The position numbers were made by a program, and so were the translations under genes. A DNA stretch of 64,000 bases, taken from contig NZ_JACTOJ010000003.1 of NCBI RefSeq assembly GCF_032335695.1, positions 1 to 64,000 on the forward strand, in the 5' to 3' direction. Positions within the stretch are counted from its first letter, which is position 1, and each line of letters opens with the position of its first letter. Positions 53,222-61,270 of the stretch are shown one piece after another. The notes under the pieces were generated by a model. The model made no database searches and was not told the DNA's origin. It was given only the letters and a program-made list of their open reading frames with translations. This DNA comes from JACTOJ01 sp032335695. Its GTDB lineage: Bacteria; Bacillota; Clostridia; Clostridiales; Clostridiaceae.

Positions 53222-53526
53222 AAAAATATAAAGTTCTTATTTTGAAAACTGAAATTTTTGTTATTTATTAATTAAATATTGAATATTATTAGTGAATAAA
53301 AAGAAGCCAATATGTGAATGTATAAATATTGACAATGCTAAATGCCTGTTTTATAATAACCTAAATGATTACAGTTGATAGAATAAAGATGAGTAACTTG
53401 CATATTTAAATTTAAATAGCATAAGTTTTTATAAAATATAACTTTGTGTGTATATAAATTTTAAAGTTACAGCATTTTTAACACAATAATCTAAAAATTT
53501 ACTGAATTAATGAAGGGGAGAAAAAT
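53222..53526. other. dusB-greA intergenic region
   Basis: No gene; AT-rich. It holds the greA-lysS promoter at 53329-53357 and an approximately 170-nt leader in which I see no clear structure. Confidence 0.5.
53329..53357 (+). promoter_or_regulatory. Consensus promoter of greA-lysS
   Basis: Perfect TTGACA (53329-53334), 17-bp spacer, perfect TATAAT (53352-53357). Confidence 0.85.
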
Positions 53527-54009
53527 ATGAGTGATACAAAAAAATATGTGATGACTTATGAAGGGGTTAAAAAACTGGAGGATGAATTAGAATACTTAAA
53601 AACAGTAAAAAGAAAAGAAATTACTGAGAAAATAAAGGTTGCACTTGGATATGGAGACTTAAGCGAAAACTCTGAATATGATGAAGCTAAAAATGATCAG
53701 GCTTTTACAGAAGGTAGAATACTTCAGCTTGAAAATATGCTTAAAAATGCTACTATAGTAGATGAGAGTGAAATACCAACTGATATTGTTAGTGTTGGTT
53801 CTATAGTTAAAGTAAAAGATTATGAGTTTGATGAAGAGGTTGAATATTCAATCGTAGGTTCTGCAGAAGCAGATCCAATGAGCTATAAAATATCTAATGA
53901 ATCACCAGTTGGAAATGCGCTTGTAGGTAAAAAAGTTGGAGATGTATTGGAAGTAATTGTACCAGGCGGAACAAACAAATTTGAGATACTTGGTATAAGG
54001 AGAGTTTAA
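53527..54009 (+). CDS. greA: Transcription elongation factor GreA
   Basis: A 160-residue protein: N-terminal coiled-coil hairpin with the acidic tip motif GDLSENSEYDEAKNDQA, which reaches the polymerase active site to stimulate cleavage of backtracked RNA, and a C-terminal FKBP-like domain ending in the typical FEILGIR. GAAGGGGAG precedes the ATG. It is 25 nt upstream of lysS and shares its transcript. Confidence 0.97.
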   Translation: MSDTKKYVMTYEGVKKLEDELEYLKTVKRKEITEKIKVALGYGDLSENSEYDEAKNDQAFTEGRILQLENMLKNATIVDESEIPTDIVSVGSIVKVKDYEFDEEVEYSIVGSAEADPMSYKISNESPVGNALVGKKVGDVLEVIVPGGTNKFEILGIRRV

Positions 54010-54034
54010 TTTAAATATTTGGAGGTATATTTTG

Positions 54035-55546
54035 ATGTCAAAGGATGAGAATAATATTAACATAGTTGAAGAGGAACAGGCTTTTAATGAGCTTATAAGA
54101 CAAAGAAGACAAAAGCTTGCAGAACTTCAGGCAGCTGGAAAAGATCCGTTTGATGTATATAAAGTAGAGAGGACTCACACCTCAACGGAAGTTAAAGATA
54201 ATTACGATGAACTTGAGGGAAAAGATGTTACAGTGGCTGGAAGACTTATGTCTAAAAGAGTGCACGGTAAAGCTGGATTCTCTGATATACATGATAGAGA
54301 AGGAAAACTTCAACTTTACATAAAGATAGATGATGTTGGGGAAGAAAAGCTAAAGGAATATAAAACATTTGATTTAGGCGATTGGGTAAGCATAACAGGA
54401 ATGGTCTTTAAGACTAAGACTGGGGAAATATCAATCCATATAAAGGATTTTCAGCTTATATCAAAATCTTTGAAGCCACTGCCAGAAAAATGGCATGGAC
54501 TTAAGGATCCCGACTTAAGATATAGACAAAGAGAAGTTGATCTTATAACCAATCCTGAAGTTAAAGAAACATTCATCAAGAGAGCTAAAATAATAAAAGG
54601 AATAAGAGAATTTCTTGACAATAGAGGATATTTAGAGATAGAGACTCCTATACTATCATCTATAGCTGGTGGTGCAGCAGCAAGACCATTTATTACTCAT
54701 CACAATACTCTTGACATAGATATGTATCTTAGAATAGCTACAGAACTTCATCTTAAGAGATGTATAGTGGGTGGCCTTGAAAAAGTTTACGATATGGGAA
54801 GAATCTTCAGAAATGAAGGTATGGATATAAAGCATAATCCAGAATTCACAACTATAGAGTTATATGAAGCTTATGCGGACTATAACGATATGATGGAGCT
54901 TACAGAAAATTTAATATCCACTGTATCGCAGAAGGTAAATGGAACTATGAAAGTTAACTACCAGGGTACTGAAATAGATTTAACTCCTCCATGGAGAAGA
55001 ATCACTATGGTAGATGCAGTAAAGGAATACGCAGGAATTGACTTCAATGAAGTAAAAACTGACGAGGATGCACGTGCTATTGCTAAGGAAAAGCATCTTG
55101 AATTCAAAAAAGAATTGAAGGATTGTACAAAGGCAGATGTATTGAATAGCTTATTTGAAGAATATGCTGAAGCCAAGCTAATACAGCCTACTTTCATAAT
55201 GGATTATCCAGTTGAAATATCACCTCTTACTAAGAAAAAGAGGGGAAATGATGAATTCACTGAGAGGTTTGAAGGCTTCATATATGGAAGAGAAATATGT
55301 AATGCTTACTCAGAGCTTAATGATCCAATTGTTCAGAGAGAAAGATTTATGCAGCAGGCTAAGGAAAGAGAGCTTGGTGATGACGAAGCTTATGAAATAG
55401 ATGAAGAATTTATGAGCGCTTTAGAGACAGGAATGCCTCCAACAGGCGGTCTTGGAATAGGTATAGATCGTATAGTAATGTTCTTAACAGATGCTTATTC
55501 CATAAGGGACGTAATATTATTCCCAACAATGAAGCCTCAACAGTAA
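54035..55546 (+). CDS. lysS: Lysyl-tRNA synthetase (class II)
   Basis: A 503-residue class II synthetase: OB-fold anticodon-binding domain (about 60-165), then the catalytic core with motif 2 FRNEGMDIKHNPEFTT and motif 3 GMPPTGGLGIGIDRIVMFL. The C-terminus reads FPTMKPQQ. The last codons form one copy of a direct repeat whose other copy at 61044 encodes FPTMKPLA-stop. The present tail was therefore most likely supplied by a mobile element inserted in the gene's 3' end without loss of function. ATG 54035 is preferred to TTG 54032 by spacing from GGAGG. Confidence 0.96.
   Translation: MSKDENNINIVEEEQAFNELIRQRRQKLAELQAAGKDPFDVYKVERTHTSTEVKDNYDELEGKDVTVAGRLMSKRVHGKAGFSDIHDREGKLQLYIKIDDVGEEKLKEYKTFDLGDWVSITGMVFKTKTGEISIHIKDFQLISKSLKPLPEKWHGLKDPDLRYRQREVDLITNPEVKETFIKRAKIIKGIREFLDNRGYLEIETPILSSIAGGAAARPFITHHNTLDIDMYLRIATELHLKRCIVGGLEKVYDMGRIFRNEGMDIKHNPEFTTIELYEAYADYNDMMELTENLISTVSQKVNGTMKVNYQGTEIDLTPPWRRITMVDAVKEYAGIDFNEVKTDEDARAIAKEKHLEFKKELKDCTKADVLNSLFEEYAEAKLIQPTFIMDYPVEISPLTKKKRGNDEFTERFEGFIYGREICNAYSELNDPIVQRERFMQQAKERELGDDEAYEIDEEFMSALETGMPPTGGLGIGIDRIVMFLTDAYSIRDVILFPTMKPQQ
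55520..55538 (+). repeat. attL-like direct repeat in the lysS 3' end
   Basis: TTCCCAACAATGAAGCCTC, matching 61044-61062 at 18 of 19 positions. It lies in frame at the end of lysS (FPTMKP). Confidence 0.82.
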
Positions 55547-55590
55547 TAAGTCTAGTAAAATTAATGGTTTTATCGGTTGAAATGTAAAAT

Positions 55591-55608
55591 TTACGACCGA
55601 TTTACGAC
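55591..55608 (+). repeat. Inner direct repeat, left copy
   Basis: TTACGACCGATTTACGAC; the right copy at 60912 differs at one base. Itself made of two TTTACGACC-like units. Probable integrase arm-binding or end sequence. Confidence 0.7.
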
Positions 55609-55635
55609 CAAAGAAAAGAGAACACGTTCAATAGT

Positions 55636-55669
55636 CAGAGTAAGGGTTAAACTTTACTCTGTTTTTTTA
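55636..55669 (+). terminator. Terminator inside the element's left end
   Basis: CAGAGTAA (55636-55643) pairs with TTACTCTG (55654-55661), then TTTTTTT. It now ends the greA-lysS transcript, replacing the displaced original terminator. Confidence 0.85.
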
Positions 55670-55742
55670 TGCATTATGATTAACACAAGTGGGAAATTGT
55701 TGAATTTAGTACCCAGAAAGAATATAATTAAAAGGTCAATGG

Positions 55743-55949
55743 ATGACAACTTATAAAGCTGTTAACGACTAAGGAAATTGCATAAAAATGGAGTATTCAA
55801 GCAAGCGTGAAACAACGCTGTGCAGAGAAGGACGCGTTGATGGAGCAATAGCTAAGGGTAGTATTTGGCTTATTCCAGATAATGCACCGAAACCTATTGA
55901 AAAAAAGCTTGGAAGAAAATTAGACAGGAGAGTGAAAGATAATGCCTAA
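55743..55949 (+). pseudogene. Degraded helix-turn-helix gene upstream of the methyltransferase
   Basis: Pieces of a small HTH protein occur in three frames: MTTYKAVND then stop at 55743; LTTKEIA-stop-KWSIQAS from 55762; and TTLCREGRVDGAIAKGSIWLIP in the frame from ATG 55788. Joined, they resemble the short MerR/excisionase-like DNA-binding proteins of Firmicutes. An in-frame stop and two shifts have broken the gene. The last 53 codons (55788-55949) remain open and overlap the methyltransferase start by 8 nt, so a truncated peptide could still couple translation. Confidence 0.6.
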
Positions 55950-57057
55950 AAAAAATGATACATTGTCTCTGGCTAAAAGTGGTAAGAACGATGAGTTTTA
56001 TACTCAGTTTGAGGATATACAAAAGGAAATGAATGCATATCTTGAATATAATGCAGATACCTTTAGGGATAAAGTAGTTTTGCTTCCTTGTGATGACCCA
56101 GAATGGTCGAACTTTACAAGGTTTTTTGCTCAAAACTTTGAAAAGTTTGGAATAAAGAAACTGATAAGCACATCATTTGCGACTGATAGCAAAAACAAGT
56201 CAATGCCAGAGAATTATCAATTTTCCATAGAAGATTTTCTGACGGTTTACGAGAAAAGTAGTCCTCAATATGATGAAAACATCACAGCGTCAAAGGGAAA
56301 GATATTTGTGTTAGAAAGAGATAAAAATAGCTCTGGCAAAGTTGATTTAGATGATTTGGAGTGGTCATATCTTGAGGGAGATGGAGATTTTCGCTCGGAT
56401 GAAGTAAAGGCATTAAGAGATGAAGCTGATATTATTATTACAAATCCGCCTTTTAGTTTATTTAGAGAATTTTTAGCTTGGGTGGTTGAAGCTGAAAAAA
56501 ACTTTATGATGATAGGTAATATAAATTGTATAACTTATAAAGAGGTTTTTCCATTAATCAAGGATAATAAAGCATGGCTTGGTAATGGGATGGGAAGATG
56601 GATTTCTGGCTTTATTGTCCCAGAAAAATATGAGTTATACGGTACAGAAGCTCGAATGGAAAATGGAAAGCGCATTGTCGCAACAAATAATTGCTTGTGG
56701 CTTACAAATATTGAACATGGAAGGAGACATCAACCTTCATCGCTTATGACAATGGCAGATAATCTTAAATTTAGTCGTCATAAGCAAGTGAAAGAAAATG
56801 GTTATCAGAAATATGATTATTACGATGCAATAGATGTCCCTTATACAGATGCAATTCCTTCAGACTATGAAGGAATGATGGGAGTACCAATTACATTTTT
56901 GGATAAGTATAATCCTGAACAATTTGAGATACTGGGATGTTCATACTCTTATGGTGACCCTGGTGAACCATGGCATAAACCAAATGATAGTTACAATGTT
57001 TGTATTAATGGAGAAAATGTTTATAAGAGAATTTTTATCCGAAAGAAGGTACAGTGA
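55942..57057 (+). CDS. EcoRI-family adenine-specific DNA methyltransferase
   Basis: A 371-residue protein of the M.EcoRI family. The N-terminus KNDEFYTQFEDIQKEMNAYL followed by VVLLPCDDPEWSNFTRFF is characteristic, and the catalytic motif IV is NPPF (168-171). GNINCITYKEVFP and GNGMGRWISGF match family core segments. These enzymes transfer a methyl group from SAM to adenine N6, in M.EcoRI within GAATTC. No EcoRI endonuclease is present; instead the gene overlaps a DUF262-HNH gene (TGATG junction). CAGGAGAG supports the start. It is cargo of the element in lysS. Confidence 0.88.
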   Translation: MPKKNDTLSLAKSGKNDEFYTQFEDIQKEMNAYLEYNADTFRDKVVLLPCDDPEWSNFTRFFAQNFEKFGIKKLISTSFATDSKNKSMPENYQFSIEDFLTVYEKSSPQYDENITASKGKIFVLERDKNSSGKVDLDDLEWSYLEGDGDFRSDEVKALRDEADIIITNPPFSLFREFLAWVVEAEKNFMMIGNINCITYKEVFPLIKDNKAWLGNGMGRWISGFIVPEKYELYGTEARMENGKRIVATNNCLWLTNIEHGRRHQPSSLMTMADNLKFSRHKQVKENGYQKYDYYDAIDVPYTDAIPSDYEGMMGVPITFLDKYNPEQFEILGCSYSYGDPGEPWHKPNDSYNVCINGENVYKRIFIRKKVQ

Positions 57058-58220
57058 TGAACACAGAGCTTAAAACAGAAATTACAGTATCAGATATTTG
57101 TCAGGGATTTGTATATAACGAATATGAAGGGAAGGGCTTATTTGGTTTATCTGGAAAACTTATAATTCAGCCTGAGTATCAAAGAAATTATATTTATGCT
57201 GACGGAAAGAAAGATGTTGCTGTTATTGATTCTCTTCTGAAAGGTTATCCTCTCGGACTGATTTATTTTGTTAAAGTGGCTGATGATAAATTTGAGGTTC
57301 TTGACGGACAGCAACGTATAACAAGTTTTGGGCGTTTTGTGACTGGAAAATTTGCAATAGTTGGTTCAGATGGTGTTCCACATTATTTTAGCGGTCTTGC
57401 AGAAGATTTGAAAAAGAAAATCATGGACGCGAAACTTACTATCTATGAATGTCAGGGTTCAGAATCCGAAATAAAAGAATGGTTTAGAACGATTAATATT
57501 GCAGGTGTTCCGCTGAATGAACAAGAGTTATCAAACGCAATTCATTCTGGTCCTTTTGTTACAAAGGCAAAGGAGGAATTTAGTAATTCCCAAAATGCTA
57601 ACATTCAAAAATGGAGTGCTTATATAAGTGGTGATGTTAAACGTCAGGATTATCTTAGGACAGCCCTTGACTGGGTTTCTAAGGGCAATATTGATGATTA
57701 CATGAGCAGACATAGATTTGATGATAATATCAATGAATTAAAAGCTTACTTTACTTCCGTTATTGATTGGATATCTAGCGTATTTACAGATGTTGAAAGC
57801 GAAATGCGAGGACTTCCATGGGGCGGATTATATGAGAGATTTCATTCAAACTCATATAATCAGCAGGATGTACATAATAAACTTCATAAATTGTATTCAG
57901 ACTTTTACGTTAAGAATAGAAAAGGCGTATATGAATATATTTTAGGTGGATGTGTAGATACGAAGAATCTTGATGTAAGAATTTTCGATGATGTTACAAA
58001 GAAAACAGTATATGCGAAGCAAACAAAAGATGCTCAGGACTGTGGAAAATCAAACTGTCCATTATGTGCTTTGGGCAATGACAGTAATAAAGCAAGAATA
58101 TACAAATTAGCAGAAATGGACGCTGACCACGTTACAGCATGGAGTAACGGCGGTGCAACCGACATTTCAAATTGTACGATGCTCTGCAAAACACATAATC
58201 GTGCTAAAGGAAACAAGTAA
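57057..58220 (+). CDS. DUF262-HNH protein, candidate nuclease partner of the methyltransferase
   Basis: A 387-residue fusion. The N-terminal DUF262 (ParB/GmrS-like) domain carries IIQPEYQRNYIY (36-47) and DGQQR (83-87), its nucleotide-dependent signature. The C-terminus is an HNH nuclease domain with zinc ribbon: CPLC (334-337), DH (357-358), N372, C373, C377 and HN (380-381). DUF262 proteins include GmrSD-type restriction enzymes against modified phage DNA. The start overlaps the methyltransferase stop by one base, so the pair is translationally coupled. Probably it cuts DNA lacking, or carrying, the partner's mark; direction is unknown. Confidence 0.85.
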   Translation: MNTELKTEITVSDICQGFVYNEYEGKGLFGLSGKLIIQPEYQRNYIYADGKKDVAVIDSLLKGYPLGLIYFVKVADDKFEVLDGQQRITSFGRFVTGKFAIVGSDGVPHYFSGLAEDLKKKIMDAKLTIYECQGSESEIKEWFRTINIAGVPLNEQELSNAIHSGPFVTKAKEEFSNSQNANIQKWSAYISGDVKRQDYLRTALDWVSKGNIDDYMSRHRFDDNINELKAYFTSVIDWISSVFTDVESEMRGLPWGGLYERFHSNSYNQQDVHNKLHKLYSDFYVKNRKGVYEYILGGCVDTKNLDVRIFDDVTKKTVYAKQTKDAQDCGKSNCPLCALGNDSNKARIYKLAEMDADHVTAWSNGGATDISNCTMLCKTHNRAKGNK

Positions 58221-58228
58221 AATGTAGT

Positions 58229-58264
58229 GGAAGCGTTCATTATAGAATGAGCGCTTCTTTTTTA
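58229..58264 (+). terminator. Terminator after the methyltransferase/nuclease pair
   Basis: GAAGCGTTCAT (58230-58240) pairs with ATGAGCGCTTC (58247-58257), followed by TTTTTTATTTT. Confidence 0.88.
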
Positions 58265-59083
58265 TTTTGAAAGATAATCTGAAAATAATGAAATAAAAGC
58301 ACTTGCTAGTCTGCTCTGCTGTATCTCAAGAACAGCTTTATTCATAAGAGGTTCATAGGTATATTCGATTAAATAGTTGATGAAATCCTCATATTGATGG
58401 TCACTTTCAGATGATAACGATAACTCGTTATAACGTCCAAGAATTAAACAAGCTTTAATACTAATTTTGTTCTTGACGTTCTTTGAAGAAAAAGAAATTT
58501 TGCTTTCTGGCAATTCGGATAAAAGGAACTTTTTATATGTTTCTTTTTTATATTCGTTGATTGGTGTAAACGCACTGAATTTGCTAAATGCATCTATCAC
58601 AGTACTTGTTAATGGTTCTTTTAATTCTTTTAAACTTTGATTTGCGTTAAATTCTTTCCATGCTGACAAGGTAAATTTGTTGAATAATTCCGAACAATTA
58701 TCGGGATGCATGAAAAAATTGAGACAATCCAAGTAATCAGGATTTTCTAAACCATAACGAATAATCTCAGATGATATTTTTGAATAATGCGATGCTATGG
58801 CAATAGGACTGATTTCTGACATATCATCAGCACCAAGCAAATACTCAATATTACAATCTACTAAATTACATATATCTAAAAGCTTATCTAATGGTGGGAT
58901 GCTTTCTCCTTTTTCCCATTTGATTATTGTTCTTCTATCAATATGTAGTGAATCAGCAAAATTTTCTTGAGTGGTACAACAAAAATACTTTTCATATTTG
59001 TCGGAATTATCCTGATATAGTTTCCTTCTATTTAATCTAATTTCTTTTATCCTTTTGCATAATACAAATTTGTCATATTTCAT
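58262..59083 (-). CDS. XRE-family regulator with long C-terminal helical domain
   Basis: A 273-residue protein. The HTH is at about 39-71 (TQENFADSLHIDRRTIIKWE, then GESIPPLDKLLDI), preceded by a basic segment. The rest, about 190 residues, is predicted helical with no family I recognise. It is transcribed convergently to the DUF262-HNH gene and divergently from the element's conjugation-type genes. It therefore most likely regulates the element, or the restriction pair, or both. AAAGGAG precedes its start on the minus strand. Confidence 0.8.
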   Translation of the reverse strand: MKYDKFVLCKRIKEIRLNRRKLYQDNSDKYEKYFCCTTQENFADSLHIDRRTIIKWEKGESIPPLDKLLDICNLVDCNIEYLLGADDMSEISPIAIASHYSKISSEIIRYGLENPDYLDCLNFFMHPDNCSELFNKFTLSAWKEFNANQSLKELKEPLTSTVIDAFSKFSAFTPINEYKKETYKKFLLSELPESKISFSSKNVKNKISIKACLILGRYNELSLSSESDHQYEDFINYLIEYTYEPLMNKAVLEIQQSRLASAFISLFSDYLSK

Positions 59084-59233
59084 TCACAATTACTCCTTTA
59101 TAAATATTGAAAATGAGTTCGCATGTGTTCGATTAATCACATTATAAAGTATATAATTAAAAACATCAAGAGGAGCTCGCTTGAATTACATTGTCAGATG
59201 CTCATGACATACTGACGGAAAGGAGAAACAATA

Positions 59234-59470
59234 TTGAAAAGTCAAATTATCGGGGTTCAGCCTATTCAATTTACCAATAATAATGGTGAAGAAATTAAAG
59301 GAACGAATATTTATATTGCGTTTAAAGATGAAAATGTAACTGGATTACGTGCTGAGAAAATATTCCTCAAAAATGGAATTGAATTGCCTAAAGATACAAA
59401 AATCAATGATACAGTAGAAATCGCATTTAATTTCAAAGGAAAAATAGAAAGCATCAGTAAAGCAAACTAA
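59234..59470 (+). CDS. Small element-associated protein (78 aa)
   Basis: A 78-residue soluble protein (KSQIIGVQPIQFTNNNGEEI; KGTNIYIAF; ending IEFNFKG-like INDTVEIAFNFKGK), probably all beta. Short proteins of this type precede the FtsK-like ATPase in many Firmicute conjugative elements; the exact function is unknown. The start is TTG 59234 after AAAGGAGAAAC. It heads the rightward transcript divergent from the XRE gene. Confidence 0.65.
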   Translation: MKSQIIGVQPIQFTNNNGEEIKGTNIYIAFKDENVTGLRAEKIFLKNGIELPKDTKINDTVEIAFNFKGKIESISKAN

Positions 59471-59534
59471 TAACCAATGCTATCACCAAGGGAGGGAATA
59501 TTTGCCCTTGGTGTTTCAGCAGGAAAGGATATAT

Positions 59535-60119
59535 ATGAGTAATGCTAATTATATTCAGCAGAGAAAAAACAGAAAACATCAATATTTGAGATTACGCTTA
59601 GGCATATTACAGATGATTCATAAACCTTTGCTCGATTTGTGCTTTATTCCAATTATTGTGGGAACAGTATCCCTATGGATGAAAAAGGATATAGCTTTCT
59701 CACTATTTGATGTTCCACAGATTCTTTTACCGATTTACAGATATACCATTATGATAATAGCAATATTGATACCTATAATCTGTATATTTACGGTGATTGA
59801 TGCTATCGGAGAACTAACAGCAAGAAAAGATGAAGCAAAATTGTATGTTGCATTTAATACACAGGAACTTCGTAACGGATGCCCTATTTTAATGAATAAG
59901 AAGCGTATAAAGGGCAATGTGACAATGCGTGAGTTTTATTCTGATATTCCCATGAAAGCATGGATTGAAAGACAGGAAGATATTGCAGATGCTATGAATA
60001 TTCATTTTGTCGAAAAACTTCGATATGGCGGTAAATCAGATGGAAAACGAATTGTGATGATTACAGCACAAGGAAGAAAAACAGTACCAAGGAGTAATTT
60101 ATATGACGATGAACTCTGA
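59535..60119 (+). CDS. Two-span membrane protein of conjugative elements
   Basis: A 194-residue protein: basic N-terminus, two hydrophobic helices (about 33-50 and 64-90), then a cytoplasmic C-terminal domain of about 100 residues. In Tn916-like and related elements a protein of this layout is encoded just before the FtsK/TcpA ATPase. ATG 59535 follows AGGAAAGG. It overlaps the start of the truncated ATPase gene by 17 nt, keeping the ancestral order. Confidence 0.7.
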   Translation: MSNANYIQQRKNRKHQYLRLRLGILQMIHKPLLDLCFIPIIVGTVSLWMKKDIAFSLFDVPQILLPIYRYTIMIIAILIPIICIFTVIDAIGELTARKDEAKLYVAFNTQELRNGCPILMNKKRIKGNVTMREFYSDIPMKAWIERQEDIADAMNIHFVEKLRYGGKSDGKRIVMITAQGRKTVPRSNLYDDEL

Positions 60120-60393
60120 TTTGGTTCTCGGATATGATTATGATAAATGGTATGGCTATGGTGTGAAGCAGCCGATTATTACGGATATTTCTGTAAAGAG
60201 TAACAGTCACGCTTTATTGTGCGGTATGTCCGGAAGCGGAAAGAGTTATGCTACAAATATCATATTTGCAAAAATCAGTAATGCATGTAATTCGGATGGA
60301 GTTGTATATTTTGCAGACTTCAAGCAGGATGACCAGTTTGCATATTTGCGTGAGTGTCCTCGATATTATCCTTATAACAGTTGTTTATTATAG
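60103..60393 (+). pseudogene. FtsK/TcpA-type conjugation ATPase, N-terminal fragment
   Basis: 96 codons remain. The start MTMNSDLVLGYDYDKW and Walker A GMSGSGKSYATN, followed by VVYFADFKQDDQFAYL, match the N-terminal part of FtsK/HerA-like coupling ATPases of ICEs, normally several hundred residues. After about position 60375 the sequence switches to an integrase in another frame, and a stop follows at once. It has lost Walker B and cannot be functional. AAGGAG before ATG 60103 is intact. Confidence 0.85.
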
Positions 60394-60910
60394 TAGAGGG
60401 AAAGAGGAAGGATGTTCATTCGCAGTCAATACACCAAAAACAGAAGCCGGAAAAAGAATAATCCCTATGTTGCCAAAAGTAAAAGAAGCATTTCTTTTAG
60501 AAAAGAAGTATCAAGAAGAATGTGGATTAAAATGTAATGCAGTTGTGGATGGGTATACAGATTTTATTTTCGTCAATCGTTTTGGAGGTGTACAGCATCA
60601 AGGAACGCTCAACAAGGCATTAAGAAGGATTATTCGTGATTGCAATTATGAGGTGTTGGATAAAGAAAAAAATAATGATACAGTAACACTTCCTCGATTT
60701 AGTAATCATTCATTGAGACATACGTTTACTACAAGAATGTGTGAAGCCGGTGTTAATGTTAAGGCTATGCAGGATATATTAGGTCATGCGGACGCTGAAA
60801 CAACAATGGATATATATGCAGAAGCTACAAAGGATTTAAAACGTGCAGAATTGATTGGTTTTGAGGATTATTTTAATACACAGAAGAAAGCTCAATCTGG
60901 GATAATATAG
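60390..60910 (+). pseudogene. Tyrosine recombinase (integrase), C-terminal fragment
   Basis: From about 60390 the frame ending at 60910 encodes the C-terminal catalytic half of a phage/Tn916-type integrase: NTPKTEAGKRIIPMLPKV, then HSLRHTFTTRMCEAG (R and H of the active site), LGHADAETTMDIYAEAT (His and nucleophile Tyr). The N-terminal arm-binding and core-binding domains and the first catalytic Arg are missing, and no start codon with a ribosome binding site is present. It is fused by deletion to the FtsK fragment. Confidence 0.85.
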
Positions 60911-60911
60911 G

Positions 60912-60929
60912 TTACGACCGCTTTACGAC
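60912..60929 (+). repeat. Inner direct repeat, right copy
   Basis: TTACGACCGCTTTACGAC, 17 of 18 identical to 55591-55608, immediately after the integrase stop codon. Confidence 0.7.
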
Positions 60930-61043
60930 AGAATTACGACCATTTATAAAGAATTATGTAGAGTTGTAAAATGGACTGAAAAATGAATACTCTTAAATAG
61001 GGGTATATAGAGATTTAAAGAGTTATAAAAAAGTCGGTAGGAT

Positions 61044-61062
61044 TTCCCAACTATGAAGCCTC
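61044..61062 (+). repeat. attR-like direct repeat
   Basis: TTCCCAACTATGAAGCCTC, 18 of 19 identical to the lysS 3' end at 55520-55538; in that frame it continues to CTAGCATAA, giving FPTMKPLA-stop. Confidence 0.82.
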
Positions 61063-61099
61063 TAGCATAACCTTATATTTAGTTTTACTATGATATCTA

Positions 61100-61147
61100 A
61101 AAAGAGTATCTTTAGTGTTTTATCACTCTAGATACTCTTTCTTTATA
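61100..61147 (+). terminator. Displaced original terminator of lysS
   Basis: AAAGAGTATCT...AGTG pairs with CACT...AGATACTCTTT, followed by CTTTA. Just past attR, where the terminator of an uninterrupted lysS would lie. Confidence 0.75.
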
Positions 61148-61270
61148 TTAACCCTCATCATAAATTCTTTACGCACGATAGCTATCAGCTGAAATGATTT
61201 ATAATAATCATCAGCATTATTAAAAGGCTTATTATTAGTTTTCTCTTCATAGATCCTCCATACCTTAAAG

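Larger units (their letters stand above)
55520..61062. mobile_element. Decayed integrative element inserted at the 3' end of lysS
   Basis: About 5.5 kb bounded by an 18/19-bp direct repeat. The left copy is the end of lysS. The right copy restores the old lysS tail, FPTMKPLA-stop, followed by the probable native terminator. Inside are a degraded HTH gene, an EcoRI-type methyltransferase, a DUF262-HNH gene, an XRE regulator, two small genes typical of conjugative elements, a truncated FtsK-like ATPase and a truncated tyrosine integrase. A second direct repeat, TTACGACCGMTTTACGAC, lies just inside each end (55591-55608 and 60912-60929). Relaxase and mating-pore genes are absent, so it is a deletion remnant of an ICE or IME. 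Confidence 0.85.
60911..61270. other. Right end of the element and displaced lysS tail
   Basis: No intact gene. In order: inner direct repeat (60912-60929), a further TTACGACCA at 60934, attR (61044-61062) with the codons for FPTMKPLA-stop, and the original lysS terminator (61100-61147). Confidence 0.75.

Noticed and set aside
60248..60389. Upstream part of the 220-codon frame containing the integrase
   Set aside because: This stretch is out of frame with the FtsK-like fragment that it overlaps; only the part from about 60390 is integrase-like.
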